Assembly: GCA_040007095.1 (NCBI GenBank)
Contig: JBDTVS010000115.1
Location: 1 to 12,249 of the forward strand
From: JBDTVS01 sp040007095
GTDB taxonomy: Bacteria; Acidobacteriota; Vicinamibacteria; Vicinamibacterales; CAVVIG01
Reading direction: 5' to 3'
DNA: 12,249 bases
Of the stretch, positions 1 through 6,564 are shown one piece after another. The notes under the pieces are model-generated. The model worked only from the letters and a program-made list of their open reading frames with translations. It did no database searches and was not told the DNA's origin. The position numbers and the translations under genes are program-made. Each line of letters begins with the position of its first letter. Positions within the stretch are counted from its first letter, which is position 1.

Positions 1-1345
1 GCGGCTCAATCTTCAGGCCGTCTATGCCGACCACGCCGAAGCCCTCGTTGACGAGGTAGTGCGCCAGCGTATACCCAGCGGGCCCGAGGCCGACGACGAG
101 CACGTGCTTGCCGTTGCGGGGCAGGGCGTAGGGCCGGCGCACGTTCAACGGATTCCATCGCGTGAGCAGGCCGTAGATCTCGACGCCCCACGGCATCGCC
201 AGCACGTCGGTGAGTACGCCGGTCTCGATCTGCGGAATGTTGACTGGCGTTTGCTTTTGATAAATGCACGACGTCATGCAGTCGTTGCAAATCCGGTGAC
301 CGGTGCCCGGACACATCGGGTTGTCGAGGATTACCATCGCGAGCGCCGCGATGGGATCGCCCGCTTTCCTGAGCGCGTGCGTCTCGGAAATCTTCTGGTC
401 GAGTGGACAGCCGTGCAGCGGGACGGCCAGGGGATTGAGGATCGCGGCGCCAGTCTTGTCGAGAAGCCCCTTCGAGCAGGAGTCTTTGTCGCGATCGTGA
501 CAGAGCACGCAGTAGTGAATTTCACCAAGCACGGCTCGCGGCGACATGCGCGCGTCGGTCAACGTGAAGCCGTCGCGCCGGCGCAGTCGTTCATCCGGGC
601 CCTGCAGGGCCTCGGGCAACAGTGGGTCCGAGCGATTCACATCCACCAGACCCCAGTAGTTCATTGGCTCGGGCAAACGAAACACGACCCAGTGGCGATA
701 GGCGGGGTGGCGCAGCCGGGCGGCGCACCAGCGCTTCAGCGCCTCGATCTCGCGCCACACCTGAGCGGCCTCCGCGGCGCGGTCGGTGTGCCGCTCGAGA
801 GCCTGTTCGCGATCGAGCAGCGCGCAGCCGGCTCGTGCGATCGCCAGTTCTCTGTCCGTGGTCAGCGCAGCGGCGATCAGTCGCTCCGCCAGCTCGTCGT
901 CGTCAGGCGTCGACTCCACCGGGGTGCCCGCTTTCGTCAAGGGCCACGCGCGACGGCGGACGAAGTCGACCTTGAAGCGGAATAGATGGTCCTCGCCCGA
1001 CGTGGCGCGGCGGACGGCCTGCGCCTGCGGCTCGATCTGAAACAAGCGGGCCACGAATCGACCCACGTATGGCGCCATGGTGAGGAGGAGTGCAGACAGC
1101 AGCTCCGGCGTACGAGACGCATCGGGCGCTCGCCGATAGGCATCCCAACCGGCCCAGCAAGCCGGATCGGCCGTCTGCACGTCTTCGCAGAATCGCTCGT
1201 GCAGCAAAGCAAGTCGAGCCGGATCGTGGAGATCGGCAAACCTGAAGCCAGGGATGCCGAGCACAGTCGATGAGTCCACCTCGCGAACCGTGGGGGGCAC
1301 GGAAGCGACTTCGCAAGAAGCAGACCGCCTCATGACGGCGGTCAT
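1..1345 (-). CDS. FAD/Fe-S oxidoreductase, glutamate synthase small subunit-like (C-terminus beyond left edge)
   Basis: Partial gene read leftward; 448 residues are visible and the frame is open at the left edge. The first ~270 residues are helix-rich and have no motif I can name. Cysteine-rich segments follow: HYCVLCHDRDKDSC (C279, C282, C290), GCPLDQ (C313), MCPGTG (C345) and ICNDCMTSCIYQKQ (C353, C356, C360), which suggest Fe-S clusters. After a conserved-looking stretch (MPWGVEIYGLLTRWNP) comes a dinucleotide-binding motif, HVLVVGLGPAGYTLAHYL (GxGPAG at 419-424), typical of FAD enzymes related to the glutamate synthase small subunit. The family would pass electrons between NAD(P)H, flavin and Fe-S centres; the substrate is unknown. 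The N-terminal half is much longer than in standard GltD, so this is not an ordinary glutamate synthase subunit. The ATG at 1345 is preceded by a G-rich but weak ribosome site; a GTG at 1354 and an ATG at 1333 are alternatives. The plus-strand frame over 59-985 is its codon-aligned shadow. Confidence 0.87.
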   Translation of the reverse strand, partial: MTAVMRRSASCEVASVPPTVREVDSSTVLGIPGFRFADLHDPARLALLHERFCEDVQTADPACWAGWDAYRRAPDASRTPELLSALLLTMAPYVGRFVARLFQIEPQAQAVRRATSGEDHLFRFKVDFVRRRAWPLTKAGTPVESTPDDDELAERLIAAALTTDRELAIARAGCALLDREQALERHTDRAAEAAQVWREIEALKRWCAARLRHPAYRHWVVFRLPEPMNYWGLVDVNRSDPLLPEALQGPDERLRRRDGFTLTDARMSPRAVLGEIHYCVLCHDRDKDSCSKGLLDKTGAAILNPLAVPLHGCPLDQKISETHALRKAGDPIAALAMVILDNPMCPGTGHRICNDCMTSCIYQKQTPVNIPQIETGVLTDVLAMPWGVEIYGLLTRWNPLNVRRPYALPRNGKHVLVVGLGPAGYTLAHYLVNEGFGVVGIDGLKIEP

Positions 1346-1582
1346 CGCCCCCACGGGAGCAAGCCGAACCTCCGGATCGGTCGCGAAATATTCCGCACCA
1401 CTGCGGGAAGACTCCCAGCCGCGAGCGTCTCTGGTCCGGTCCCGGCGACTTCGTGGCGCGTGGGCCCGTGACTGATGGGGTCCGTGCGTGGGGAAGGACT
1501 GAGTACGCGACACCCGCGCTTCGAAAAAATTCCTGAACGCCTGGTTCCGGCTCAGCGAGACTCAGGATATACCTGCAACAGC
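1346..1582. promoter_or_regulatory. Divergent intergenic region between oxidoreductase and MFS genes
   Basis: These 237 bases must hold the promoters of two divergent genes. The one AT-rich island is a near-palindrome, GCGAAATATTCCGC (1383-1396), in which six of seven base pairs match about the centre; it could be an operator or part of the leftward promoter. On the plus strand a weak -10-like TATACC (1568-1573) lies just before the MFS start, but no convincing -35 accompanies it. No small gene is supported here. Confidence 0.35.
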
Positions 1583-2854
1583 ATGAACTCGCAATCAAAG
1601 GACCCGGACGGCTCCCCGCGCCGTGCGGCGATCCGGCCGCTTCTTTCCCAACCGGCGTTCCGCCTCCTCTGGACTGCTGCGGCCGCGTCGTCATTCGGCG
1701 ATCAGTTCTTCGCCGTCGCCCTGCCCTGGGTGGTGCTCCAGGTCAGTGGTTCCGACGCGACTCTGGGCCGCCTCCTCACGGTCGCCGCGCTGCCGCGCGC
1801 GTCGCTCATGCTCGTCGGCGGCGCGCTCAGCGACCGCATGCCGCCAGCGCGAGTCCTCCTGCTCACCAGTGTCGCGCGGGCCTTCCTGCTTGCGACCGTG
1901 GCGGTGCTCGTGACCGCCGGTCTCGCGGAACTCTGGCAGCTCTACCCAATCGCGCTCGTCTTCGGCGTGCTCGACGCCCTCTCGGGTCCCGCGTGGATCG
2001 CCATCGTTCCAAGCATCGTCGGCGACGACGGGCTGACCACCGTCAACGGCGTCGTTCAGGGCACGTCTCGAGTCAGCGCCCTGATCGCGCCGACTCCCGC
2101 CGGTGCGTTGATTTCCACAGCGGGTCTCGGCGCGGGTTTCGGGGTCAGCGCAGTGGCGAACGCGCTGGCAGGCGCGGCGTTTGCGCTGATGCTGCGACCC
2201 ATCGAGAGGGCGCCCGCGCGTGGGTCAGCCCACACCCATCTCTCCGGGCCGGACTCCGCGACTCCCGGCCACATCATGGCGGTGCTGCGCAACTGCATGC
2301 GCGACCCGGCGCTGCGGGCCTTTCTGCTGCTGATCGCCGCCTTGAGCTTTGCGACCAGTGGCCCTCTCGCCGTCGGCATTCCCAGCCTGGCGCGGGTACG
2401 TTTTGCCGGCAGCGTGAGTCTTGGCTTCATGCTGTCGGCCTCAGGGGCCGGTACGCTCGTCGGCGCGTTCCTGGCGGGATCGCGTCGCCGTGTACGTCAC
2501 CGGGGCGTCCTGTTGCTGGCCGTGAACGCTCTGATCGGCGTCCTGCTGATTCTTCTTGCGTACGCGCCAACAGTCGCCGCGGCGGGCGTCGTGCTCGCGC
2601 TCATGGCCTGTGCCTCGACCTTGGTGAGCGTAATCGCCACGGCGGCGCTGCAAGCCCAGACACCTCACGCGATTCTGGGCCGCCTGATGAGTATTGTGAT
2701 GCTGGCCTCGGTCGGTCTGTCGCCGGCGTCCTACTTCCTGGCTGGCTTAGCCAGCGCGTTCGATCCAGCCCTGCTGTTCGGCGCGGCGGGCGCGTTGGTG
2801 ATCGTCGTCACGGGTGTCGCGGGCTTCAGCCCGGCGCTGCGCCGGGTCGACTAG
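1583..2854 (+). CDS. MFS transporter, drug/siderophore exporter-like (DHA3/EntS type)
   Basis: A 423-residue polytopic inner-membrane protein, close to the usual 400-430 of the family, with about twelve hydrophobic segments. The N-terminus has a short polar tail, then PAFRLLWTAAAASSFGDQ and ALPWVVLQVSGSDATLGRLL, a pattern I associate with the EntS/MefA-like (DHA3) branch. MFS motif A appears in the loop after TM2 as GGALSDRMPPAR (about residues 79-90). A charged central loop near 213-240 separates the two six-helix halves. Members export small lipophilic compounds, antibiotics or siderophores by proton antiport; the substrate cannot be read here. An upstream in-frame ATG at 1475 would add 36 residues with no membrane character, so the ATG at 1583 just before MNSQSKDP is preferred, although no good ribosome site precedes it. 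It stands alone, divergent from the oxidoreductase and convergent with the cytochrome gene. Confidence 0.88.
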   Translation: MNSQSKDPDGSPRRAAIRPLLSQPAFRLLWTAAAASSFGDQFFAVALPWVVLQVSGSDATLGRLLTVAALPRASLMLVGGALSDRMPPARVLLLTSVARAFLLATVAVLVTAGLAELWQLYPIALVFGVLDALSGPAWIAIVPSIVGDDGLTTVNGVVQGTSRVSALIAPTPAGALISTAGLGAGFGVSAVANALAGAAFALMLRPIERAPARGSAHTHLSGPDSATPGHIMAVLRNCMRDPALRAFLLLIAALSFATSGPLAVGIPSLARVRFAGSVSLGFMLSASGAGTLVGAFLAGSRRRVRHRGVLLLAVNALIGVLLILLAYAPTVAAAGVVLALMACASTLVSVIATAALQAQTPHAILGRLMSIVMLASVGLSPASYFLAGLASAFDPALLFGAAGALVIVVTGVAGFSPALRRVD

Positions 2855-2883
2855 CCGGAAGCGTTTGGCACGGCATCGGACAG

Positions 2884-2927
2884 GCCGAGCGCCGCGCGCT
2901 GGCCGGCTGCGATTCGAGGCGCTCGGC
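2884..2927. repeat. Imperfect hairpin with 10-bp perfect arms downstream of MFS gene
   Basis: GCCGAGCGCC (2884-2893) is repeated in inverse as GGCGCTCGGC (2918-2927), with 24 bases between that are themselves GC-rich. It lies 30 bases after the MFS stop codon and could stabilise the 3' end of that mRNA. There is no T-run. Confidence 0.4.
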
Positions 2928-2977
2928 GGCGGCCGTCCCCATGTTGCAGAGGCATGTCCCGACGATCAGACGACACT

Positions 2978-3013
2978 TCGCGGACATCGTCCGTGGCCCG
3001 ACGATGTCCGCGA
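2978..3013. terminator. Perfect 14-bp inverted repeat between convergent genes, candidate bidirectional terminator
   Basis: TCGCGGACATCGTC (2978-2991) and GACGATGTCCGCGA (3000-3013) are perfect reverse complements around an 8-base loop. The hairpin sits between the stop of the plus-strand MFS gene and the stop of the minus-strand cytochrome gene, where it would act in both transcripts. No T-tract follows on either strand, so it is not a textbook intrinsic terminator; it could still block the polymerase or protect mRNA ends. A 9-base piece of the right arm and its flank (CCCGACGAT) also occurs upstream near 2958. Confidence 0.5.
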
Positions 3014-3053
3014 TCTAGGGCATCAAGCTCGACGCCCGCGACCTCAGTCGATT

Positions 3054-3608
3054 TCAGTGCTCGTGCGGCGGATGGTGGACAATCCCTTCGCTTGGGAGCT
3101 CCGGCTTGAATTCCTTGTGGCAGCTCTCGCACGATTGGACAAGGACTCCGTTGGCTTTCACGAGCATCTCGAGGTTCTTATCCTTTGCCGCCTGGAGAGC
3201 GTCCAGCGCCGCTGTCGTCAAGGTGCGCGAGTGCGTCTTCCACCCCGTCTGCCGGACCCACCCCGGGTCGGCCTGGCCGGTGCCGCCGAGTTGAATCAAG
3301 GTTCCTGCGGCCGCCAGCTGCGTCGCGTGTTCCTGAATCTCGAGCCAGTCCGCGTCGCTCTTGGGAGCGCGCGCCGGCTTTTCGACGTTCCACAGCACAT
3401 GTGCGGAGTTGTCGATCCACGTCACCATGAGTGCATTGATACTCACGACGGGCGCCACGGCCGCTTCCGCCGGCGGTGCGGAGGTCGCGGGTGGGGCTGC
3501 CGGCTGCTTCTCGACAGTCGTGTTGCATCCAGTGAGCAGCAGCACGCTCGCGCCGAGCGTGAACCCGAGCGTCCCGATCACAGGCCTGCTAAATCTTGTC
3601 ATCGTCAT
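3054..3608 (-). CDS. Monoheme cytochrome c'/c556-like lipoprotein
   Basis: A 184-residue exported protein. A hydrophobic signal ends in a lipobox, LLLTGC (C28), so the mature protein is probably lipid-anchored outside the inner membrane. A Pro/Ala-rich linker (about 33-50) leads to a helical domain, INALMVTWIDNSAHVLWNV, and a C-terminal heme site CESCHKEFKPE (C160, C163, H164). A single CxxCH near the C-terminus after a four-helix-sized domain is the hallmark of the cytochrome c'/c556 fold. The role is likely electron transfer or ligand binding in the periplasm. The tail HHPPHEH (178-184) is His-rich and could bind metal. The ATG at 3608 is chosen because GAGGGA lies about seven bases upstream; an ATG ten codons earlier would put charged residues before the signal. 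It lies 59 bases downstream of the secreted protein gene on the same strand, so the two are probably co-transcribed. Confidence 0.85.
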   Translation of the reverse strand: MTMTRFSRPVIGTLGFTLGASVLLLTGCNTTVEKQPAAPPATSAPPAEAAVAPVVSINALMVTWIDNSAHVLWNVEKPARAPKSDADWLEIQEHATQLAAAGTLIQLGGTGQADPGWVRQTGWKTHSRTLTTAALDALQAAKDKNLEMLVKANGVLVQSCESCHKEFKPELPSEGIVHHPPHEH

Positions 3609-3667
3609 TCTGCGTCCCTCTCTCCTTCTTCCCATCAAGGCAGTCGTCTCACCTGTCTAATGTGCCG

Positions 3668-4228
3668 TCATGACGTCTTCTTGAAATAGTGCGCGACCTT
3701 CTGGCCGGCCTCGTCCGTGTAGTAGACAACGACCTTGGTCGCGCCACGGGAACCCGGGACCTCATCGACATCTCGCGACGCCTCTGCCGCCGCGGTTGGC
3801 GTGAGCTGCATCACTTCCTGCTGACCGTTGGCATATTGGATCGTGATTCGCTTGCGGCGCCGATCGATTCCCACCACCAGGCCTTCGGTCGTCTGGAGCC
3901 CCTTGTCGCCCACTCGATCGACCTCCACCGCGGTCTCAGCAGCATTCGTCACGGTGTAGTGCACCACGACCGGCGTGCCCTCCTCGAGTCCCACGAAGGC
4001 GTCAGCCCCGGGACCCTTTCCGCCATGGAGCACGAGATCCTTGGTGAAATGGATCATGTGTTCCACGCCGTCCCTCGTCTTCACAACCACGACATGGAGC
4101 GCGGCGTACACCTTGTCGGTCGTCCCTTCGAGCGCCATCGTCCCACGCGTCGGCGGCGGAGTCTGTCCCGCGAGACTGATCGAGGTCATGAGGAGGCAAC
4201 CGACGATGAGAGCGATATGTGAAGCCAT
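3668..4228 (-). CDS. Secreted beta-rich protein of unknown function
   Basis: I do not recognise this 186-residue protein as a named family. MASHIALIVGCLLMTSISLAG is a signal peptide with likely cleavage near residue 21. The mature part is rich in beta-strand pattern and looks like two similar halves. The first runs DGVEHMIHFTKDLVLHGG to EEGTPVVVHYTV (about 52-91). The second runs GLVVGIDRRRKRITIQYANG to GATKVVVYYTDEAGQ (about 115-178). Each half has a strand pair, a polar turn, then a VVVxYT strand, which suggests a duplicated small beta-barrel. The only cysteine is in the signal peptide. The start at 4228 is supported by a ribosome site GGAG about eight bases upstream; a frame-extension to 4384 has no such site. 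It is the first gene of the probable pair with the cytochrome lipoprotein. A periplasmic binding or accessory role is possible, but function is unknown. Confidence 0.75.
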   Translation of the reverse strand: MASHIALIVGCLLMTSISLAGQTPPPTRGTMALEGTTDKVYAALHVVVVKTRDGVEHMIHFTKDLVLHGGKGPGADAFVGLEEGTPVVVHYTVTNAAETAVEVDRVGDKGLQTTEGLVVGIDRRRKRITIQYANGQQEVMQLTPTAAAEASRDVDEVPGSRGATKVVVYYTDEAGQKVAHYFKKTS

Positions 4229-4477
4229 CTGTTCACTCCATCGAGTTCCACCACTTGCGCGACACACCCACCTGACCAGCCAGCGCATTTGTCTCGAACC
4301 GTTCAGCCAGGTCGGCCTCGGTCCCTTCGTCCCGCATCTTCGGCCTTCCGAACCAGCGGTGGAGATCGCTATGTGGCTGAGCAAACCAGGTGCCGCGCTG
4401 CCGACCGGTCAACCGGGTGAACAGGTCGATTCTGGTTGTGGAGCCGTAAGGATTCCCCGGTGATCGAAGACGGGTGC

Positions 4478-4510
4478 TGGACTTTTCCGCGCTCCGTGCG
4501 GAAAAATCCA
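4478..4510. repeat. 13-bp inverted repeat (TGGACTTTTCCGC / GCGGAAAAATCCA)
   Basis: TGGACTTTTCCGC (4478-4490) and GCGGAAAAATCCA (4498-4510) are reverse complements with one mismatch around a 7-base loop. Transcribed from the minus strand the mismatch becomes a G-U wobble, so the RNA hairpin would be fully paired in that direction. It lies 250 bases upstream of the leftward pair and 330 bases upstream of the mgtC-like gene. It could be an operator, the remains of a miniature mobile element, or a structured leader; no neighbouring sequence decides this. Confidence 0.55.
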
Positions 4511-4796
4511 CACACCCCGGGAGCCGCGGCGCCCGGCGTCATGAGCCTGCCCGTCGGACACGAGCCAGAGGCGCTGGATTTCGAACACCGCCGAAGGTCG
4601 CCGGGACATCGTTCGGGCGGAGCACCGGCGCGCCCTCGAATGAGCGCCCGTCAGCCCGCTGATCGTCGAATTGCAGGGGACACCCTGATTTCCCATCCAT
4701 TGCTCTATAGTGGCGAGTCGGGAGTTCAGGGCAACGGATGAAGGCATGCGGTCGTTCGAATGCCGCTGCGATCTCGCAAGGGTGGGACTTTCGGCG

Positions 4797-4822
4797 AGGC
4801 CGCCTCGTCGAGAGAGCGGCCT
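4797..4822 (+). promoter_or_regulatory. Leader hairpin just upstream of the mgtC-like ribosome site
   Basis: AGGCCGC (4797-4803) pairs perfectly with GCGGCCT (4816-4822) around 12 bases. It ends four bases before AGGAG (4826-4830), the probable ribosome site of the mgtC-like gene. A stem this close could affect ribosome access. Leader-based control is known for some mgtC-family genes, but a 7-bp GC-rich stem can arise by chance. Confidence 0.3.
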
Positions 4823-4842
4823 TTCAGGAGTCGTGACGCGAG

Positions 4843-6099
4843 ATGGTTGACGCTCTTGGGCTCGCCGGGCTCGCCGGGCTCGCCGTGGCCACACTCGGCG
4901 GCGCGTGCGTCGGCGTGGAGCGCCAGCGCTCGGGCCATGCGTCAGGCGCCCGGGCACGCTTCGGCGGGGTGCGGACGTTCACCATGATTGGCGGCGTGGC
5001 CGGCATCGCCGGCCACTTGTCGTCGATCGGCGCGACCGCTGTCTCGGCGCTGCTGGTGGCGTCCGTCGGCGGGCTCGTGATCGCCGGTTACGTCGCGGCG
5101 AGCCGGCGCGACATCGATGCCACGACCGAGGTCGCCGCCATGGTGGTCATCGCAGCAGGCCTGCTCGCGGGCAGAGGCGAGATCGCGCTCGCGAGTGCGG
5201 TCGTCGCAATCACCACGTTGCTGCTGATCGAGAAGTCACGGCTCCACACCCTCGTGGCGCAGATTGACGACGCCGAATTGAAGGCCGCCGCGCGCTTCGG
5301 CGTGATGGCGATCGTGATCCTGCCGCTGCTACCGGCGGGACCGTTCGGACCGTTCGGCGGCATTCGCCCGCGGGCGCTCTGGATCCTCGTGTTGTTCTTC
5401 TCCGGCGTGAGCTTCGCGGGCTACCTTGCGCAGCGACTGGCCGGACAGACTCGCGGCTATCCGCTCGCCGGTCTACTCGGCGGCATGGTGTCATCGACCA
5501 GCGTGACATTCACGTACGCGACGCTCAGCCGTCGGCAGGCGGGGCTGTCCGGTGCGCTGGGGGTGGGTACCATCGCGGCATGCACGATGCTGTTCCCGCG
5601 GGTGCTCATCGCGACCGCGGTGTTGAACCGCGATGTCGCCATGGCACTCGCCCCGCTGCTCGCCGCACCGTTTGCGGTGGGTGTCGGCGCGCTGCTCGTC
5701 TACTGGAGGAGCGACGACACATCGACGTCCGCGGAAAGTCCCCGGAATCCCTTGCAGTTGATGCCGGCGCTGCAGATGGCTGCGGTCTTCCAGGTCGTGC
5801 TGGTGGTGACATCCTGGGTGCGAGGCGCCATTGGCGACGCCGGACTCGTCGCGTCGGCGGCGATCCTCGGCCTGACCGACGTCGACGCGCTGACGGTGTC
5901 GATGGTCACGAGCGCGAACGCCGGCACCGCGGCAACGGTGGCCGGCACCGCGATCGCGATGGGCGTGCTCGCGAACTGTGTCACGAAGATCACGCTCGCC
6001 ATCACGTTCGGTGCCCCGCGGTTTCGCCGCGTCGCCGCCATAACGCTCGCCGGCATGATTGTCTGCCTCGCCGCGGGGCTCCTGCTTCGCTACGCCTGA
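4843..6099 (+). CDS. MgtC/SapB-family membrane protein with DUF4010 domain
   Basis: A 418-residue polytopic inner-membrane protein. The N-terminal third matches the MgtC/SapB pattern: a glycine-rich first helix, GVERQRSG (E26-R27), then GGVRTFTMIGGVAGIAG (about 41-57). The C-terminal two thirds match DUF4010: TTEVAAMVVIAAGLLAGRGE, LLGGMVSSTSVTFTYATLSR (about 210-230) and MVTSANAGTAATVAGTAIAM near the C-terminus. MgtC proteins are linked to growth at low magnesium and to control of ATP synthase in pathogens; the role of the longer DUF4010 form is unknown, and transport of a cation or small solute is only a guess. The ATG at 4843 follows AGGAG with 12 intervening bases, rather long. The gene appears monocistronic. 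Residues 6-14 are encoded by three exact copies of GGGCTCGCC. Confidence 0.9.
   Translation: MVDALGLAGLAGLAVATLGGACVGVERQRSGHASGARARFGGVRTFTMIGGVAGIAGHLSSIGATAVSALLVASVGGLVIAGYVAASRRDIDATTEVAAMVVIAAGLLAGRGEIALASAVVAITTLLLIEKSRLHTLVAQIDDAELKAAARFGVMAIVILPLLPAGPFGPFGGIRPRALWILVLFFSGVSFAGYLAQRLAGQTRGYPLAGLLGGMVSSTSVTFTYATLSRRQAGLSGALGVGTIAACTMLFPRVLIATAVLNRDVAMALAPLLAAPFAVGVGALLVYWRSDDTSTSAESPRNPLQLMPALQMAAVFQVVLVVTSWVRGAIGDAGLVASAAILGLTDVDALTVSMVTSANAGTAATVAGTAIAMGVLANCVTKITLAITFGAPRFRRVAAITLAGMIVCLAAGLLLRYA
4858..4884 (+). repeat. Three tandem copies of GGGCTCGCC inside the mgtC-like gene
   Basis: Three perfect, codon-aligned 9-base units encode Gly-Leu-Ala three times in the first membrane helix. 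Because the unit is a multiple of three, slippage would change helix length without shifting the frame. Confidence 0.85.
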
Positions 6100-6113
6100 C
6101 GCCCCGAGCGTCA
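6097..6113 (+). terminator. Short hairpin overlapping the mgtC-like stop codon
   Basis: TGACGC (6097-6102, which contains the stop TGA) pairs with GCGTCA (6108-6113) around a 5-base loop. No T-run follows, so it is at best a weak or Rho-assisted terminator. Confidence 0.25.
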
Positions 6114-6564
6114 AGGTCCTGGCTCGCCGTGGTGAACGGCCGGATCGCGGTCCCAATGTCACTCCGCCCGGGCTGCTGCAGACTGTCACTGACGTCAAGT
6201 CGATCCAGGCGCGACAGGGTGCAGGGAGGCATGGCTTGCCTACGGCGCGGCACGTCGACCGTCACTTCACGTCCGGAGACAGTCAGGGACACTGTCATTG
6301 GCATGTCGGATGGTCTGATGCCGTCTTGATGACCGGCTCCTTCGCGCGTGGCTCTGCGCTTTGAGAGTCAGTCCCTCCGTTCCGACTGGCGAGATCCAGA
6401 AGTCCTCGGAAGTGCCCAACGCATTGACGATTCGCCACGAACAGCAGTGAATCTGGAAGCGACCGGCTCCGCGACCGGCAGTGAATGACATGGGAGGTGG
6501 CGATTGCGGCCGCGCGGAAATCAGTTGGCGGCCGCGCTACAATCCCCGCGATGGCGAGGTCACT
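6100..6564. other. Gene-poor spacer upstream of a secreted-protein gene
   Basis: I find no supported gene in these 465 bases; short frames on either strand lack a ribosome site and recognisable content. It holds a small inverted repeat, GACAGT/ACTGTC (6278-6283, 6291-6296), a TTGACG (6424-6429) without a good -10 partner, and a pair of GCGGCCGCGC repeats leading into a -10-like TACAAT next to the following gene. Confidence 0.5.
6506..6543 (+). promoter_or_regulatory. Paired GCGGCCGCGC repeats abutting a -10-like TACAAT
   Basis: GCGGCCGCGC occurs at 6506-6515 and 6528-6537, start to start 22 bases or about two helical turns, and the second copy touches TACAAT (6538-6543), a five-of-six match to the -10 consensus. 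There is no -35 match at 17 bases; the repeats lie where one would be. An ATG at 6551, eight bases past the -10, opens a five-codon frame whose TGA overlaps the GTG start of the downstream gene. Confidence 0.4.

Larger units (their letters stand above)
4229..4842. other. Gene-poor spacer between divergent secreted-protein and mgtC-like genes
   Basis: No reading frame here looks like a real gene: open frames on both strands have low-complexity, Arg/Pro/Ser-rich translations typical of GC-rich shadow frames. The spacer holds a 13-bp inverted repeat (4478-4510), a GGGGACACCCTGATTTCCC segment (4676-4694) that may be debris of a dispersed repeat, and a hairpin just before the mgtC-like gene (4797-4822). 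Promoters for the leftward pair and for the mgtC-like gene must lie here, but I see only a weak -10-like TATAGT (4706-4711) on the plus strand. Confidence 0.5.

Noticed and set aside
59..985. Plus-strand open frame of 308 codons
   Set aside because: It is codon-aligned with the minus-strand oxidoreductase, whose Cys clusters and GxGPAG motif show the real coding strand.
1993..3018. Plus-strand open frame of 341 codons inside and beyond the MFS gene
   Set aside because: Out-of-frame shadow of the MFS gene; no membrane helices, no ribosome site, Arg-rich translation.
3689..4463. Plus-strand open frames opposite the secreted beta-rich protein
   Set aside because: The minus strand has a ribosome site and signal peptide; the plus-strand frames have neither.
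4229..4842. Possible integron attC site or intact insertion sequence in the spacer
   Set aside because: I found no attC core-site pair, no transposase or integrase frame and no target duplication; only an inverted repeat and one possible repeat remnant are visible.
4409..4957. Minus-strand open frame (182 codons) across the spacer before the mgtC-like gene
   Set aside because: It overlaps the start of the mgtC-like gene, has a basic low-complexity N-terminus, and spans the inverted repeat; no support for a protein.
6278..6296. GACAGT/ACTGTC inverted repeat as an operator
   Set aside because: Only 6-bp arms around 7 bases, about 270 bases before the next gene and with no promoter beside it; this is within chance expectation.
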